A DNA stretch of 64,000 bases from G963668185 sp965237445. Lineage in GTDB: Bacteria > Chloroflexota > Dehalococcoidia > Lucifugimonadales > G963668185. Shown here one piece after another: positions 42,999 to 52,428 of the stretch. Numbering within the stretch: the first letter of the stretch is position 1; each line of letters opens with the position of its first letter. The stretch spans positions 2,356,001-2,420,000 of the forward strand of contig OZ250142.1 in the NCBI GenBank assembly GCA_965237445.1, in the 5' to 3' direction. The notes beneath the pieces are model-generated. The model made no database searches, was not told the DNA's origin, and saw nothing but the letters and a program-made list of their open reading frames with translations. Made by a program: the position numbers and the translations under genes.

Positions 42999-44025
42999 TA
43001 TTGCCCTGCCTTCTGACGGCCCGCTCCACAGGCCAGCGCTTGCCTTCTTGGATGCGTGCGGACTGGGAGTTACCCGGGCAAGTTCTCGACGTTACACCGC
43101 AAGCATGAGGGCTCTTCCAGGCGCAACAGTCCTGTTCCAGCGCGCAGCCGACATACCGTCCGGGTTAGAAGCAGGCCTTGCGGACGCTGGCATCGTTGGG
43201 CTCGACAGGTTTCGCGAGTCGGGTAGGGACGTCAATGGCAGTAAGCTTGTTTTCCCCGACCTCGGATTTGGGCACTGTTCACTTGTGCTTGGAATCCCGG
43301 ACTCGTGGATCGACGTTGCCTCCATTGCCGACCTCGCGGACGTATCTATAGAGATCCGGGAGAGTGTAGGTGACTTGCGGGTAGGGACTAAGTATCCGCG
43401 GCTCGTGTCATCCTTTCTGTTGGAGAACGGGGTCAGCCACTTTCAACTTGTGCAGCCCAGCGGTGCAATCGAAGTGATGCCTGGCGCAGGGTCAGCGGAC
43501 ATCATTGCCGACATTACAGAGACAGGGACGACCCTGCGGGAGAACCGGCTGAAGACAATCCGTCGGGGCGAGATATTCGCATCCCACGCCTGCCTTGTCG
43601 TCAACGTTAACTCGGCGCGCGGCGATCAGCAGAAGATGGACAATGCCTTAACACTGGTCGAGCGTATAGAGGGCCGCCTGAATTCGGCCGAATACTATTC
43701 CGTCACTGCCAATCTCAGAGGGGTATCTCCGGAAGCGGTGGCGAAGCGTGTTCTGCGCCACTCGGACACTTCCGGCATTGGAGGGCCAACCATCTCGAAA
43801 GTGTATTCAGCCAGAGATGAGCAACTCTTCGCGGTCACGCTGGCGGTGAGAAAGGACCGCTTGACCTCTGCAGTAAAGCTCATCCGAGAAGCCGGTGGTG
43901 CGGGTATTACGGTGATTCAGCCCGACTACGTGTTTCACGCCGAGAGTAGGGCGCAGTGCATGCTGACGGGCCAAGCCAGGGCAGTTGCTCAAGTAGGCCC
44001 CGGGTCCGGAGCGGCCGATGCCTAA
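42988..44025 (+). CDS. hisG: ATP phosphoribosyltransferase (HisG)
   Basis: 345 residues from the ATG at 42988, overlapping the hisZ stop by 11 bases; the frame open further upstream is inside hisZ. First step of histidine synthesis: ATP plus PRPP gives phosphoribosyl-ATP. Landmarks are the N-terminal LSIALPSDGPL, GLADAGIVGLDRF, LRVGTKYPRLVSSFLLENG, the PRPP loop VMPGAGSADIIADITETGTTLREN, and a C-terminal stretch of more than 100 residues (IEGRLNSAEYYSVTANL through GGAGITVIQPDYVF) like the HisG_C regulatory domain of long-form enzymes. Long-form HisG and HisZ are usually alternatives. Confidence 0.88.
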   Translation: MALSIALPSDGPLHRPALAFLDACGLGVTRASSRRYTASMRALPGATVLFQRAADIPSGLEAGLADAGIVGLDRFRESGRDVNGSKLVFPDLGFGHCSLVLGIPDSWIDVASIADLADVSIEIRESVGDLRVGTKYPRLVSSFLLENGVSHFQLVQPSGAIEVMPGAGSADIIADITETGTTLRENRLKTIRRGEIFASHACLVVNVNSARGDQQKMDNALTLVERIEGRLNSAEYYSVTANLRGVSPEAVAKRVLRHSDTSGIGGPTISKVYSARDEQLFAVTLAVRKDRLTSAVKLIREAGGAGITVIQPDYVFHAESRAQCMLTGQARAVAQVGPGSGAADA

Positions 44026-44770
44026 CACTGCAGTGCACATTGATTTTGCATGCAGGGCGGTCAGGCAGTTGGACCACCCTGTGCTTAATCGAAATGTTGG
44101 GTATGTGGCTTTCGGGTCCACGGCCCCTGACATTCGGGTAATCACCAGGGAAGCGCGTGACGTGTACCACTTCGCGGGCCTGGATTTCGAGGAGGTGGGA
44201 GCTGGGATTAGTGGAATGGCGGCGGCGTATCCCGACCTGTTCGACCTGTCGAGACTTGAAGAGCAAACGCAGGCATTTCTGGCGGGCTACGTCTCACACC
44301 TCGTCTTGGACGAGACGTGGATTACGGAGATGTTTAGGCGCTATTTCGGCAATACAGAGGTTTTCGGAGACAACGTCACTGGCCAGGTAATGGATCGCGC
44401 GCTTCAGATTGAACTGGACCGCGAATCTCGGTCGATCGCCTTCGAAATGCTGCAAGCCATCGACTCGGCGCGCACCGGGATCGAAGTCACATTCTTGCGA
44501 GACGATGCACTTAACGAATGGTGCGATTGGGTAATTGACCGCGTCCGGCGACCCGTGTCCATGGATAGACTCCGCTTCATGGCCGGACGAATTGCGCGCT
44601 GGGACGAGTCGCACCCCGCTTACGCGGTGGCTGAGAACTTCCTGAACTCTCTGCCTGAAGGAATGAGTGAACTCTACCGCCGGGTGCCAAGGAAGCACGT
44701 CGACCGCTTTAAGGAGATCGCGACCGGGCGCGTAACTGCAACCGTGGCAGGGTACATGCAATGCGCCTGA
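44018..44770 (+). CDS. Zinc-dependent phospholipase C-like protein in the his operon
   Basis: 250 residues starting MPNTAVHIDFACRAV; the ATG overlaps the hisG stop. His7, GSTAPDIRVITREARDVYHF and LAGYVSHLVLDETW match the metal-binding pattern of the zinc-dependent phospholipase C / PF00882-like family, with no signal peptide, so it is cytoplasmic. It ends inside the start of hisD, giving tight translational coupling on both sides. A phosphohydrolase activity is possible; a role in histidine synthesis (for example a missing phosphatase step) is speculation. Confidence 0.7.
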   Translation: MPNTAVHIDFACRAVRQLDHPVLNRNVGYVAFGSTAPDIRVITREARDVYHFAGLDFEEVGAGISGMAAAYPDLFDLSRLEEQTQAFLAGYVSHLVLDETWITEMFRRYFGNTEVFGDNVTGQVMDRALQIELDRESRSIAFEMLQAIDSARTGIEVTFLRDDALNEWCDWVIDRVRRPVSMDRLRFMAGRIARWDESHPAYAVAENFLNSLPEGMSELYRRVPRKHVDRFKEIATGRVTATVAGYMQCA

Positions 44771-46107
44771 TCCGGGACGCCGTCCATGCGAAGGAGCAGT
44801 TGCTGCAGAACCGAGGCCTGGGCCTGGACAAAGCTCCGAGTAGTCTGTCCGCAAGCATTACTAAGGCCTTCGGAGAGCCGCTCTCGCCGGCGCAAGTAGT
44901 TGACAGGATCGTAAAGAAGGTGCGCGGTGCCGGGGACGAAGCGGTCCGTGAACTGACGTATCTCCTCGACGGCAAGACGATCGAGTCATTCGAAGTGCCG
45001 TATGACGAACTGGAAAGAGCGGTTAACGAAGCGCCTTCCGAGCTCATGGAAGCGATGCGGTTCGCGTCGGACCGCATCCGGAGATTCCACTCGAAGTCCA
45101 TGCCCCAAGCATGGATCGACGAGGATGAGGGGTACGGGCAGGTGTTCAATCCGGTGGGATCGGTTGGCCTGTACGTGCCTGGCGGCACCGCGCCGTTGGC
45201 CTCCACTGTTTTGATGAGCGCGGTCCCCGCACACGTCGCAGGCGTAGAAGAAATCATCGTATGCACGCCTCCAGGGCAGAAGGGGAGCCCTCATCCAGCG
45301 GTGCTGGCCGCATGCAGTGTTGCGGGAGTGGACCGTGTGTTTGCGATTGGAGGCGCCCAGGCCGTCGCGGCTATGGCTTACGGCACCGAGACGGTGCCCA
45401 AGGTAGACCTCGTCTGTGGCCCGGGCAACATCTTTGTGACCCTGGCAAAGAAGACAGTGTTCGGTGATGTGGGGGTGGATGGGCTGTTCGGGCCTACGGA
45501 GACGCTGATCGTCGCAGACGAGACTGCCAATCCAACACTATGCGCTGCCGACCTGGTGGCTCAGGCGGAACACGATCCCATGGCATTGCCCATTCTGATT
45601 TCTACTTCCGATGGGGTTGCAAGCGCGGCAATACGTGAAGCCTTGGACCGTGCTGCTCGACTGGAGAGGAAGGAAATAGCGCTGGCGGCTTTGCAGGACA
45701 GAGGTCTAGCGGTAGTTGTGGATGATCTTGCTACTGCTATCGAGTTGGCCAACGACTTTGCTCCGGAGCATCTCTCGCTCATGGTTCGCGATCCGCGCAG
45801 GTGGGTGCCCTGCGTCAAGAATGCCGGCGCAGTGTTCCTGGGTGAGGGGTCGCACGAGGTGTTGGGCGACTATGTGGCTGGGCCATCCCACGCGATGCCT
45901 GTTGGAGGGACAGCCAGGTTTTCGTCAGGCATCAATGTGGGAACGTTTCTGAAGGTAAGCCCCGTCATAGCAGTTAAGGACGATAGGGAAGGGACTCTGG
46001 CTAAAGCGGCCGCGGTGTTGGGCAGGGCGGAAGGGCTGACAGGGCACGCCGAGGCCGCTGAGATCAGACTCGAGATCGAAGCGTCCCTTGTGGAATCGGC
46101 AGACTAA
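44761..46107 (+). CDS. hisD: Histidinol dehydrogenase
   Basis: 448 residues. Converts L-histidinol to histidine with two NAD-dependent oxidations and a bound Zn. Landmarks: VFNPVGSVGLYVPGGTAPLASTVLM, ACSVAGVDRVFAIGGAQAVAAMAYGT, DLVCGPGNIFVTLAKKTVFGDVG, AQAEHDPMALP with catalytic His, and FAPEHLSLMV, then HEVLGDYVAGPSHAMPVGGTARF. Full length. Overlaps the previous gene by ten bases. Confidence 0.95.
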   Translation: MRLIRDAVHAKEQLLQNRGLGLDKAPSSLSASITKAFGEPLSPAQVVDRIVKKVRGAGDEAVRELTYLLDGKTIESFEVPYDELERAVNEAPSELMEAMRFASDRIRRFHSKSMPQAWIDEDEGYGQVFNPVGSVGLYVPGGTAPLASTVLMSAVPAHVAGVEEIIVCTPPGQKGSPHPAVLAACSVAGVDRVFAIGGAQAVAAMAYGTETVPKVDLVCGPGNIFVTLAKKTVFGDVGVDGLFGPTETLIVADETANPTLCAADLVAQAEHDPMALPILISTSDGVASAAIREALDRAARLERKEIALAALQDRGLAVVVDDLATAIELANDFAPEHLSLMVRDPRRWVPCVKNAGAVFLGEGSHEVLGDYVAGPSHAMPVGGTARFSSGINVGTFLKVSPVIAVKDDREGTLAKAAAVLGRAEGLTGHAEAAEIRLEIEASLVESAD

Positions 46108-46123
46108 TTCCGGGAGACGTGAA

Positions 46124-47212
46124 TTGAGCAAACCAACTTTGGGCGATCTGATCCGTCCGCACCTCGGTAGCATCAGGACATACAGTCCGGTAGATCCGCC
46201 CGAAGTTCTGGCCGAGAGGGCTGGAATTCCGGTTGATCGAATCGTGAAGCTGAACGGCAACGAGAATCCATACGGAGCATCGCCGCGGGCCTCGGCAGTA
46301 CTTGCCGATCTGCCCCTTCACATCTATCCCGACCCCCAACAGAGAAAGATAAGGGACGCTCTGGCAGAGCATAACGGCATAGGCCCCGAGTACATCGTTG
46401 CGGGGGCGGGGGCGGACGAGCTGATAGACCTCCTGTTTAGGCTTTTCATCTCACCCGGCGACAAGATTCTGGACTGCGACCCAACGTTTGCGATGTACGC
46501 CTTTTGCGCCCGCGTCGCAGGTGCGGAGATAGTCATGGCGCCGCGTGACGAGCTGTACGACGTGGACGAACGGGCCGTCCGTGAAGCCGTGGATGATCGG
46601 ACGAAGATCATCTTCCTGACATCTCCCAACAACCCGACGGGCAATCTGGCGACCGATGGGCAGGTGCTGCGTCTGCTGGAGACCGGTCTCATCGTGGTGG
46701 TGGACGAGGCGTACTACGAGTTTTGCGGAAAGTCTGCGGCCGAACTGGTGGAGGAGCACGAAAACCTGGTGGTGCTGAGGACGATGAGCAAGTGGGCAGG
46801 CCTCGCAGGTCTGCGAATAGGCTACGGGATAATGACCCCGGACCTTGTGCGGCACATCATGGACATAAAGCCGCCGTACAGCGTGAATGCGGCTGCAGAG
46901 GCGGCGCTTCTGGCCTCTCTCGAGGACAAGGAGTGGCTGCTCGAAAACGTAGGCAAGGTGGTGGCCGAACGGACGAGGATGATGAGGCTGCTGGAGGAGA
47001 CGCCCGGTGTAAAGCCGTGGCCTTCTGAAGGCAACTTCATTCTTTGTGAACTCGCGCCGGGCAGGAAAGACTCTACCGTTGACGGGATGGCAGGGAAGGG
47101 CGTCTTTGTACGCAGCTTCGATTCCGAGCGATTGAGGGACTTCTTCCGGGTCGCGGTGGGGACGCCGCAGGAGACGGACGCATTCATATCGGCGCTCCGG
47201 AACGTGCTGTAA
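46124..47212 (+). CDS. hisC: Histidinol-phosphate aminotransferase
   Basis: 362 residues from a TTG at 46124 with GGGAG eight bases before it; a TTG at 46088 would overlap hisD and lacks a good site. PLP fold type I: VKLNGNENPYGASPRA at the N-terminus, GAGADELIDLLFRLF, SPNNPTGNL, VVDEAYYEFCG, and Schiff-base Lys in LRTMSKWAGLAGLRIGYG. Transfers the amino group to imidazole acetol phosphate. Follows hisD with a 16-base gap. Confidence 0.93.
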   Translation: MSKPTLGDLIRPHLGSIRTYSPVDPPEVLAERAGIPVDRIVKLNGNENPYGASPRASAVLADLPLHIYPDPQQRKIRDALAEHNGIGPEYIVAGAGADELIDLLFRLFISPGDKILDCDPTFAMYAFCARVAGAEIVMAPRDELYDVDERAVREAVDDRTKIIFLTSPNNPTGNLATDGQVLRLLETGLIVVVDEAYYEFCGKSAAELVEEHENLVVLRTMSKWAGLAGLRIGYGIMTPDLVRHIMDIKPPYSVNAAAEAALLASLEDKEWLLENVGKVVAERTRMMRLLEETPGVKPWPSEGNFILCELAPGRKDSTVDGMAGKGVFVRSFDSERLRDFFRVAVGTPQETDAFISALRNVL

Positions 47213-47299
47213 GTGGCCTGTCGTCCAGCCGTGAGTAGGCCGCATTTGCGCCCAACTCGAACCTGCCGAAGACTAATTTAAACGCGAAGGGGAGCTGAA

Positions 47300-47899
47300 T
47301 TGGACCCCAGAATCGGAACGTGCAGCCGCGAGACGGGCGAGACACAGATCCACGTTGAGCTGAACCTGGACGGGCAGGGCCGGTACGATATCAGCACCGG
47401 AAACGGTATGTTGGAGCACATGCTCGCGCAGCTCTCCCGCCACGGGCTTATCGATCTGAAGCTCACTGCAGAAGGCGATACTCACGTGGGGTGGCACCAC
47501 CTTGTAGAGGACTGCGGCATTGCGCTGGGCCGCGCGTTTCGCATGGCAGTGGGGGAGGGCCGGGCCGTCACCCGGATGGCCCACGCCTACGTGCCTCTTG
47601 ACGAGGCGCTGGCCTTGGTGGTCGTTGACTTCAGCGGCAGGGGGTACTCGGTCATCGAGGCCGAGATCGGCGACTCTGACATGGGGGACCTTCCTGGCGA
47701 TCTGGTGCGGCACTTCCTCGAGAGCCTTGCAAGGGAAGGGGGGTTCAACCTTCACGTGAGACTCCTTGCCGGAACGAACAACCATCACAAGGCAGAGTGC
47801 ATCTTCAAGGCGCTGGCTCGGGCAGTGCGAACTGCGGTGACGATCGACCCTCGGTTGGAGGGAGCGATTCCCAGCACCAAGGGGACCGTCACCGGATAA
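47300..47899 (+). CDS. hisB: Imidazoleglycerol-phosphate dehydratase
   Basis: 199 residues from a TTG preceded by AAGGGGAG. Mn-dependent dehydration of imidazoleglycerol phosphate. Metal sites are visible in STGNGMLEHMLAQLSRHG, HVGWHHLVEDCGIALGRAF, VPLDEALALVVVDFSGRG, and LLAGTNNHHKAECIFKALARA; ends with IPSTKG. The first metal loop reads NGMLEHM and WHHLVEDC, while most homologues have IGFLDHM and HHTVEDT, a mild divergence. A TTAAACGCGAAG motif overlaps its ribosome-binding site. hisA, hisF, hisH and hisI are not in the window. Confidence 0.92.
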   Translation: MDPRIGTCSRETGETQIHVELNLDGQGRYDISTGNGMLEHMLAQLSRHGLIDLKLTAEGDTHVGWHHLVEDCGIALGRAFRMAVGEGRAVTRMAHAYVPLDEALALVVVDFSGRGYSVIEAEIGDSDMGDLPGDLVRHFLESLAREGGFNLHVRLLAGTNNHHKAECIFKALARAVRTAVTIDPRLEGAIPSTKGTVTG

Positions 47900-48607
47900 C
47901 AGAGGCGCCCCGAGTTCTGGCCTGCGCGGGCAGGGCCGGCTGGGAAGGATCACGGCTCGGCCCAGTTTGGACACTGGCCGATTTTCTCCCAAGCCGGCCA
48001 AAACCGGACAAGAGCGGCCATGTCCTCTTCGGATAGTCCCCAGGCGGGACATGCGATCCGCGCCGCCTTATCCAGGTCCTTTGGCTATTGCAACACTTCG
48101 TGATATTCCGTCACGGCTCCTCCCTGAGAGGCGCCGGCCGGCGTTCCCCAAAGTGAGTCGAGTTTATAGCTGTCGGCACACAGATTGAGCGGAAAGCAAA
48201 ACGCTTGCGACAGTTCTTTTGCATGGGGGTGGCCATCATTTGAGCGTTTCGGGCGCCGCGGTAGAGCGTGTTTGGTGTTTTGCGTGAGGTCCATTTATCA
48301 ATGTTGGCACTGGGGTTCTCTGAGACGAAAGGTTGGTCTTGGTGCCTGCCGAGGAAGGGAGATTGGAGTCGCTAGGACGGCCGCATGCGGGCGTGAGTTT
48401 GAAGGAGATGGGAACTTGAAGGGTCGCTTCTAGAGCGGGGTAAGTGCGTGGTTACATTAGAGAGTTGCCGTTGTGGTTCGAATGGCTCGACACGAAAGGG
48501 CTGGGGAAATAGTGGTTGGGGTTTGTTGTGAGGTGAGTCCGAATGCGTGCGAGTAGGAGGGGATCTACAAGGGTTGCGCCTACGGGGATTGAGTGGACTT
48601 CCTTCCG
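47900..48607. other. Gene-free stretch between convergent his and pur operons
   Basis: 708 bases without a supported gene. The part 48200-48600 is unusually G-rich on the plus strand, with many GGG and GTG runs. No clear terminator hairpin was found after hisB or purS. Confidence 0.5.
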
Positions 48608-48856
48608 CTAGGCAGGTTCTAGTTGGAAGCTGAAGTCCTCGATGATGGGATTGGCTAGGAGTTGGTCACACATTTCTGCGACTCTTTCCTTTGCCAGGCG
48701 TTCGTCGGTCTCAGTGACCCGGAGCTCGAAGTACTTCCCGGCTCGGACGGAACCCAGCGTGTCGAATCCAAGGTCACGCAGGCTGTTTCCAATGGTGGCT
48801 CCCTGCGGATCGTTGACCATGGGCTTGAGCGTCACCACCACCGTGGCTAGGAACAT
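48608..48856 (-). CDS. purS: Phosphoribosylformylglycinamidine synthase subunit PurS
   Basis: 82 residues: VVVTLKPMVNDPQGATIGNSLRDLGFDTLGSVRAGKYFELRV, the PurS signature. PurS bridges PurL and PurQ in the FGAM synthase complex. It is last in the minus-strand purine operon, five bases after the DUF3105 gene. purL and purQ are not in the window, although purS normally sits beside them. Confidence 0.92.
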   Translation of the reverse strand: MFLATVVVTLKPMVNDPQGATIGNSLRDLGFDTLGSVRAGKYFELRVTETDERLAKERVAEMCDQLLANPIIEDFSFQLEPA

Positions 48857-48861
48857 GAACG

Positions 48862-49515
48862 CTAGCGGACGCCCGATTCCGGCGCGCGTCCTGAGTCGAG
48901 GTGGGCTCCGATGAAGGACCGGATTCGCTCCTCGTCGAATTCGTCGAACTTATCGATGTAGTCCCAGGCGGTCAGTGTGATCGTGGTTTCCGTTCCGGGA
49001 TATGGGGATAAGACCACTCGTCTCGCTTCATCCCTGATCTCCGCAAGCTGGCCCACCAGTTCCGGGCAGCCGTCGGGGCAGTCGTAGTGCATTCCGATTC
49101 CGCCGTGTTCAAGGTTGTGCACGAGAATCTCATCGGGTAGTGGCTCGGTGAACGCGCGCCATGGCGCCGGTGCGTACGGGACGTTGTAGTGCCAGCCTGA
49201 TGTAGCTGGCACGGAGTTGTAGGCCGGGTGCTCCTCTCCGGGAGCGATGTGGGTCCTGCCCTGGTTCTCGACACTCTGCCAGTAACCGTCCTCAGGTATG
49301 CCGCGCGCCGGCAGGACAGACAGGACGTTGGGAGCAATCAGGCTCACAATGAAGAGCAAGGCAACTAGCGTAACGACAACAAACACTCCAGTCCTCACCA
49401 TCCGCCTCCTCAACTGTTTGCGAGCGCGTCTCGCAGCCCTTGCCTGATTCGGCGAGAGCCTGCCTTCTCTACGGTCATCTCCGCGTCTCTCTTTACGTGT
49501 AACTTTACTAGTCAT
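48862..49515 (-). CDS. DUF3105 membrane-anchored protein
   Basis: 217 residues. A basic N-terminus (RRARKQLRRRMVRTG) precedes one membrane span (VFVVVTLVALLFIVSLIAPNV), then a soluble domain outside: GRTHIAPGEEHPAYNSVPATSGWHYNV, LVHNLEHGGIGMHYDCPDGC and a CPDGCPEL Cys pair, the DUF3105 pattern. Function unknown; conserved His and Cys suggest metal binding. Co-directional with purC upstream (164-base gap) and purS. Confidence 0.82.
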   Translation of the reverse strand: MTSKVTRKERRGDDRREGRLSPNQARAARRARKQLRRRMVRTGVFVVVTLVALLFIVSLIAPNVLSVLPARGIPEDGYWQSVENQGRTHIAPGEEHPAYNSVPATSGWHYNVPYAPAPWRAFTEPLPDEILVHNLEHGGIGMHYDCPDGCPELVGQLAEIRDEARRVVLSPYPGTETTITLTAWDYIDKFDEFDEERIRSFIGAHLDSGRAPESGVR

Positions 49516-49679
49516 CCAGTCTTGTGTTTCCCCAGTGATTTCATCGGCCCGAATCGGGCTACTCCAGTTTATCCGATAATTGCGTGGGCAGTGCAGGGAT
49601 AGTTTTCCAATTCCAGGTCGCCGCCATACACGATTGCAGGCATGGGATGGAACGCTCGCAATGGGGCTGCATTCCCGCT

Positions 49680-50561
49680 TCAGGCTAGTTGTGCGCCAGT
49701 CAGACGATTGTACGCTTCCAGGTATCGTTCCCTGGTCCTGGATACAACGTCATCAGGGAGTTCGGGGGCAGGGGGTTCGTGGTCCCAGTCCTGTTCGTCC
49801 AGCCAGTCTCTGACGAACTGCTTGTCGAAGTTGGGCAGCGACTTGCCGGGCTCGTAGCCTTTGGCGTCCCAGAACCGGCTGGAGTCTGGGGTGAGCAGCT
49901 CGTCTATTAGGCTCAACTCGCCGTCAATGAACCCGAACTCCATCTTGGTGTCCGCGATCACTATCCCGGACTCGAATGCGCGATCTCTAGCGAACGAGTA
50001 CACGGCGATGGAGATTTCCTCCAGTCGGCGCGCGGTGTCTTCGCCGACCATGTTCTGAACTTCCTCGATTGAGATGTTCTCGTCGTGGCCCACCTCAGCC
50101 TTTGTGGTAGGTGTGAAGAGGGGTTCCGGGAAGCGGTCTCCGTTCTTGAGCCCCGACGGCATCGCCATTCCGCTGACGGTTCCCTCACGACGGTACTCCG
50201 CCCAAGCCGAACCGGTGATATATCCCCTGACAATGCACTCCACATCGATCCGCTCCGCCGCCCGTACCACCATGGCACGTCGCGCAATCTCCGCCGGCAA
50301 TTCGTTGGGCCCTCCGGCCTCCGCCAGCGCCACCATGTGGTTTGGCACGATGTGGGCAGTCTCACCGAACCAGTGGGAGGAGATCTGGCAAAGCACTGCG
50401 CCCTTGTCCGGGATCGCCGTGGGGAGCACGATGTCGAAGGCTGAGATGCGGTCCGTGGCTATCATCAACAGTTCGCCGTCAGGCAGACCGTAGGTATCCC
50501 TTACCTTGCCTCTGTACAGCCGCTCAAGGCCGGGCAGATGCGTATCGTGAATAGCTTCCAT
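49680..50561 (-). CDS. purC: SAICAR synthetase
   Basis: 293 residues: LYRGKVRDTYGLPDGELLMIATDRISAFD at the N-terminus, VECIVRGYITGSAWAEYRREGTVSGM, and IVIADTKMEFGFIDGELSLIDELLTPDSSRFW. Ligates aspartate to CAIR with ATP. Start preceded by TCAGGAG. The 25-base gap to purB contains ACTTAAACGTAAAGTC, one of the recurring boundary motifs, and the purB stop lies in that motif. Confidence 0.95.
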   Translation of the reverse strand: MEAIHDTHLPGLERLYRGKVRDTYGLPDGELLMIATDRISAFDIVLPTAIPDKGAVLCQISSHWFGETAHIVPNHMVALAEAGGPNELPAEIARRAMVVRAAERIDVECIVRGYITGSAWAEYRREGTVSGMAMPSGLKNGDRFPEPLFTPTTKAEVGHDENISIEEVQNMVGEDTARRLEEISIAVYSFARDRAFESGIVIADTKMEFGFIDGELSLIDELLTPDSSRFWDAKGYEPGKSLPNFDKQFVRDWLDEQDWDHEPPAPELPDDVVSRTRERYLEAYNRLTGAQLA

Positions 50562-50586
50562 ACTATAGATTCTCCTGACTTTACGT

Positions 50587-51885
50587 TTAAGTTATCTTAA
50601 TTTGGACTCGATCGATCGTCTCGTCCACGTAGCGAACGAAGTGGTCGTACTGGAAAAGATCTTCGAGTTCTTCGGCTGAGAGCAGGGAGGACACATTTGT
50701 GTCCGAACGCATCAAGTCACGGAAGTCCGATCCTTGCTCCCAGCTCTCTATAGCCCGGCTGTGCACTATTTGGTAGGCATCCTCCCTGGCCAGGCCCTTT
50801 TCGATGAGGGCCAACAGGACTCTCTGTGAGAAAACGACGCCGTGGGTGGACTCGAGGTTGGACATCATCCGCTCGGGATTGACGCGCAGATTGCGCATCA
50901 CGCCGGCGAACAGGTCCAGGATGTAGTCGAGTGCCAGAGAGGCGTCCGGCAGGATGAGCCGTTCGGCGGAGGAGTGGCTAATGTCGCGTTCGTGCCATAG
51001 CGCCACGTTTTCAAGGGCGGTTACGGCGTGGCCTCGAAGGAGACGCGCCAGGCCGCAAACGCGCTCTGAGAGCTCAGGATTGCGCTTGTGGGGCATGGAT
51101 GATGAGCCGGGCTGGCCCTCTGGAAAGCTTTCGGCCACCTCCCGGACCTCAGTTCGCTGAAGGCCACGAATCTCCGTGGCGAACTTCTCGAGAGAGGCCG
51201 CAATCAGCGCGAGAGTTGTCAGGTACTGGGCGTGTCGGTCTCTCTGCAGGATCTGGTTCGAGGCAGGGGCAGCCTTCAGTCCGAGCCGGCGGCAGACTTG
51301 TGCCTCGATATCAGGCGACACGGTCGCGTGAGTGCCGACGGGCCCGGAGATCTTGCCATATGCCATGACGTCCCGCGCCTGTTGAAGGCGGGTCTTGTTC
51401 CGGCGCATCTCGTCGTACCAGACGGCAAGCTTGAGGCCGAATGTGATGGGCTCTGCGTGGACTCCGTGAGTCCTTCCCATCATTAGCGTGTGCTTGTGCA
51501 CCAGTGCCTTCTCGCCGATCGCGTCGATTAGCGCGTCGATCTCTTCGTCAATAAGGGCGATGGCGTCGAGTACCTGGAGGCTCGTGGCTGTGTCCCAGAT
51601 GTCGCTGGTGGTGAGGCCCAGGTGCAGCCAGCGGCCTTCAGGGCCGATGAACTCGGTGATCGACTGGAGAAACGCGGTCATCTCGTGCCGGTGGACCTCG
51701 AGGATCTGCGTGAGCCTCTCGTAGTTGTGGGAGGCGCTTCGCAGCTTCTCCATGTCCTGCGAGGGAATGACGCCCTTGTCCGCCCAGGCCTCACAGACCG
51801 CAAGCTCAACCTGGAGCCACTTGTCGTACTTGTTCTCTTCAGACCAGACGGCCTTCATGCGGGGACGAGAGTAGCGTTCGATCAA
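50587..51885 (-). CDS. purB: Adenylosuccinate lyase
   Basis: 432 residues of the fumarase/aspartase fold: MIERYSRPRMKAVWSEENKYDKWLQVE start, GLTTSDIWDTATSLQV, MMGRTHGVHAEPITFGLKLAVWYDE with the general-acid His, and the signature GSSSMPHKRNPELSERV carrying the flexible catalytic Ser. Acts twice in purine synthesis, splitting SAICAR and adenylosuccinate. Follows purE after 52 bases. Confidence 0.95.
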   Translation of the reverse strand: MIERYSRPRMKAVWSEENKYDKWLQVELAVCEAWADKGVIPSQDMEKLRSASHNYERLTQILEVHRHEMTAFLQSITEFIGPEGRWLHLGLTTSDIWDTATSLQVLDAIALIDEEIDALIDAIGEKALVHKHTLMMGRTHGVHAEPITFGLKLAVWYDEMRRNKTRLQQARDVMAYGKISGPVGTHATVSPDIEAQVCRRLGLKAAPASNQILQRDRHAQYLTTLALIAASLEKFATEIRGLQRTEVREVAESFPEGQPGSSSMPHKRNPELSERVCGLARLLRGHAVTALENVALWHERDISHSSAERLILPDASLALDYILDLFAGVMRNLRVNPERMMSNLESTHGVVFSQRVLLALIEKGLAREDAYQIVHSRAIESWEQGSDFRDLMRSDTNVSSLLSAEELEDLFQYDHFVRYVDETIDRVQIKIT

Positions 51886-51937
51886 ATCGCGGAACTCCGG
51901 ATGCAGAAGTGCAGGGGAGACCTGAGTGGGCGCAAGC

Positions 51938-52402
51938 TCAGCCGCTCCGCAGGCCTTCGCGATAGGCCTCGCAGGCTCCTCGGATGCGATCGTGCTTTAT
52001 CGACAGAATCTGCGCGGCAAGATGCGCGGCGTTCCGCGCTCCCCAACCGCCCACGGCCACGCAGGCCACGGGAACGCCAGGGGGCATCTGCGCTATGGAG
52101 TACAGGGAGTCGATCCCCTTGAGGTCGCTGGAAGGCACGGGAACGCCGATCACTGGCAGGGTGGTCCAGGCGGCAACCGCGCCAGGAAGGGCAGCAGCGC
52201 CTCCCGCGGCAGCGATGATTACCTCGATGCCCCGGTCCCGCGCGGTCTGCGCAAACTCGGTCACCTTTTCCGGCGTCCTGTGCGCCGAAGCGACGACTAG
52301 TTCGTGCTCTATGCCGTACTGGTCCAGGATCTCGGAAGTGGCTTCTAAGAGCGGCGTATCGGACTTGCTCCCAACTATGATTCCAACTAGCGGCATTGGC
52401 AA
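51938..52402 (-). CDS. purE: N5-carboxyaminoimidazole ribonucleotide mutase
   Basis: 154 residues: VGIIVGSKSDTPLLEATSEIL, the phosphate loop, then VVASAHRTPEKVTEFAQTA with catalytic His, AAAGGAAALPGAVAAWTTLPVIGVPV, and GGWGARNAAHLAAQIL. Class I PurE size. Converts N5-CAIR to CAIR; purK, the partner enzyme, is not in the window. Preceded by the phosphodiesterase gene with a 26-base gap. Confidence 0.94.
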   Translation of the reverse strand: MPMPLVGIIVGSKSDTPLLEATSEILDQYGIEHELVVASAHRTPEKVTEFAQTARDRGIEVIIAAAGGAAALPGAVAAWTTLPVIGVPVPSSDLKGIDSLYSIAQMPPGVPVACVAVGGWGARNAAHLAAQILSIKHDRIRGACEAYREGLRSG

Positions 52403-52428
52403 TACCTCGCGATGTTACGTCTTCGAAC

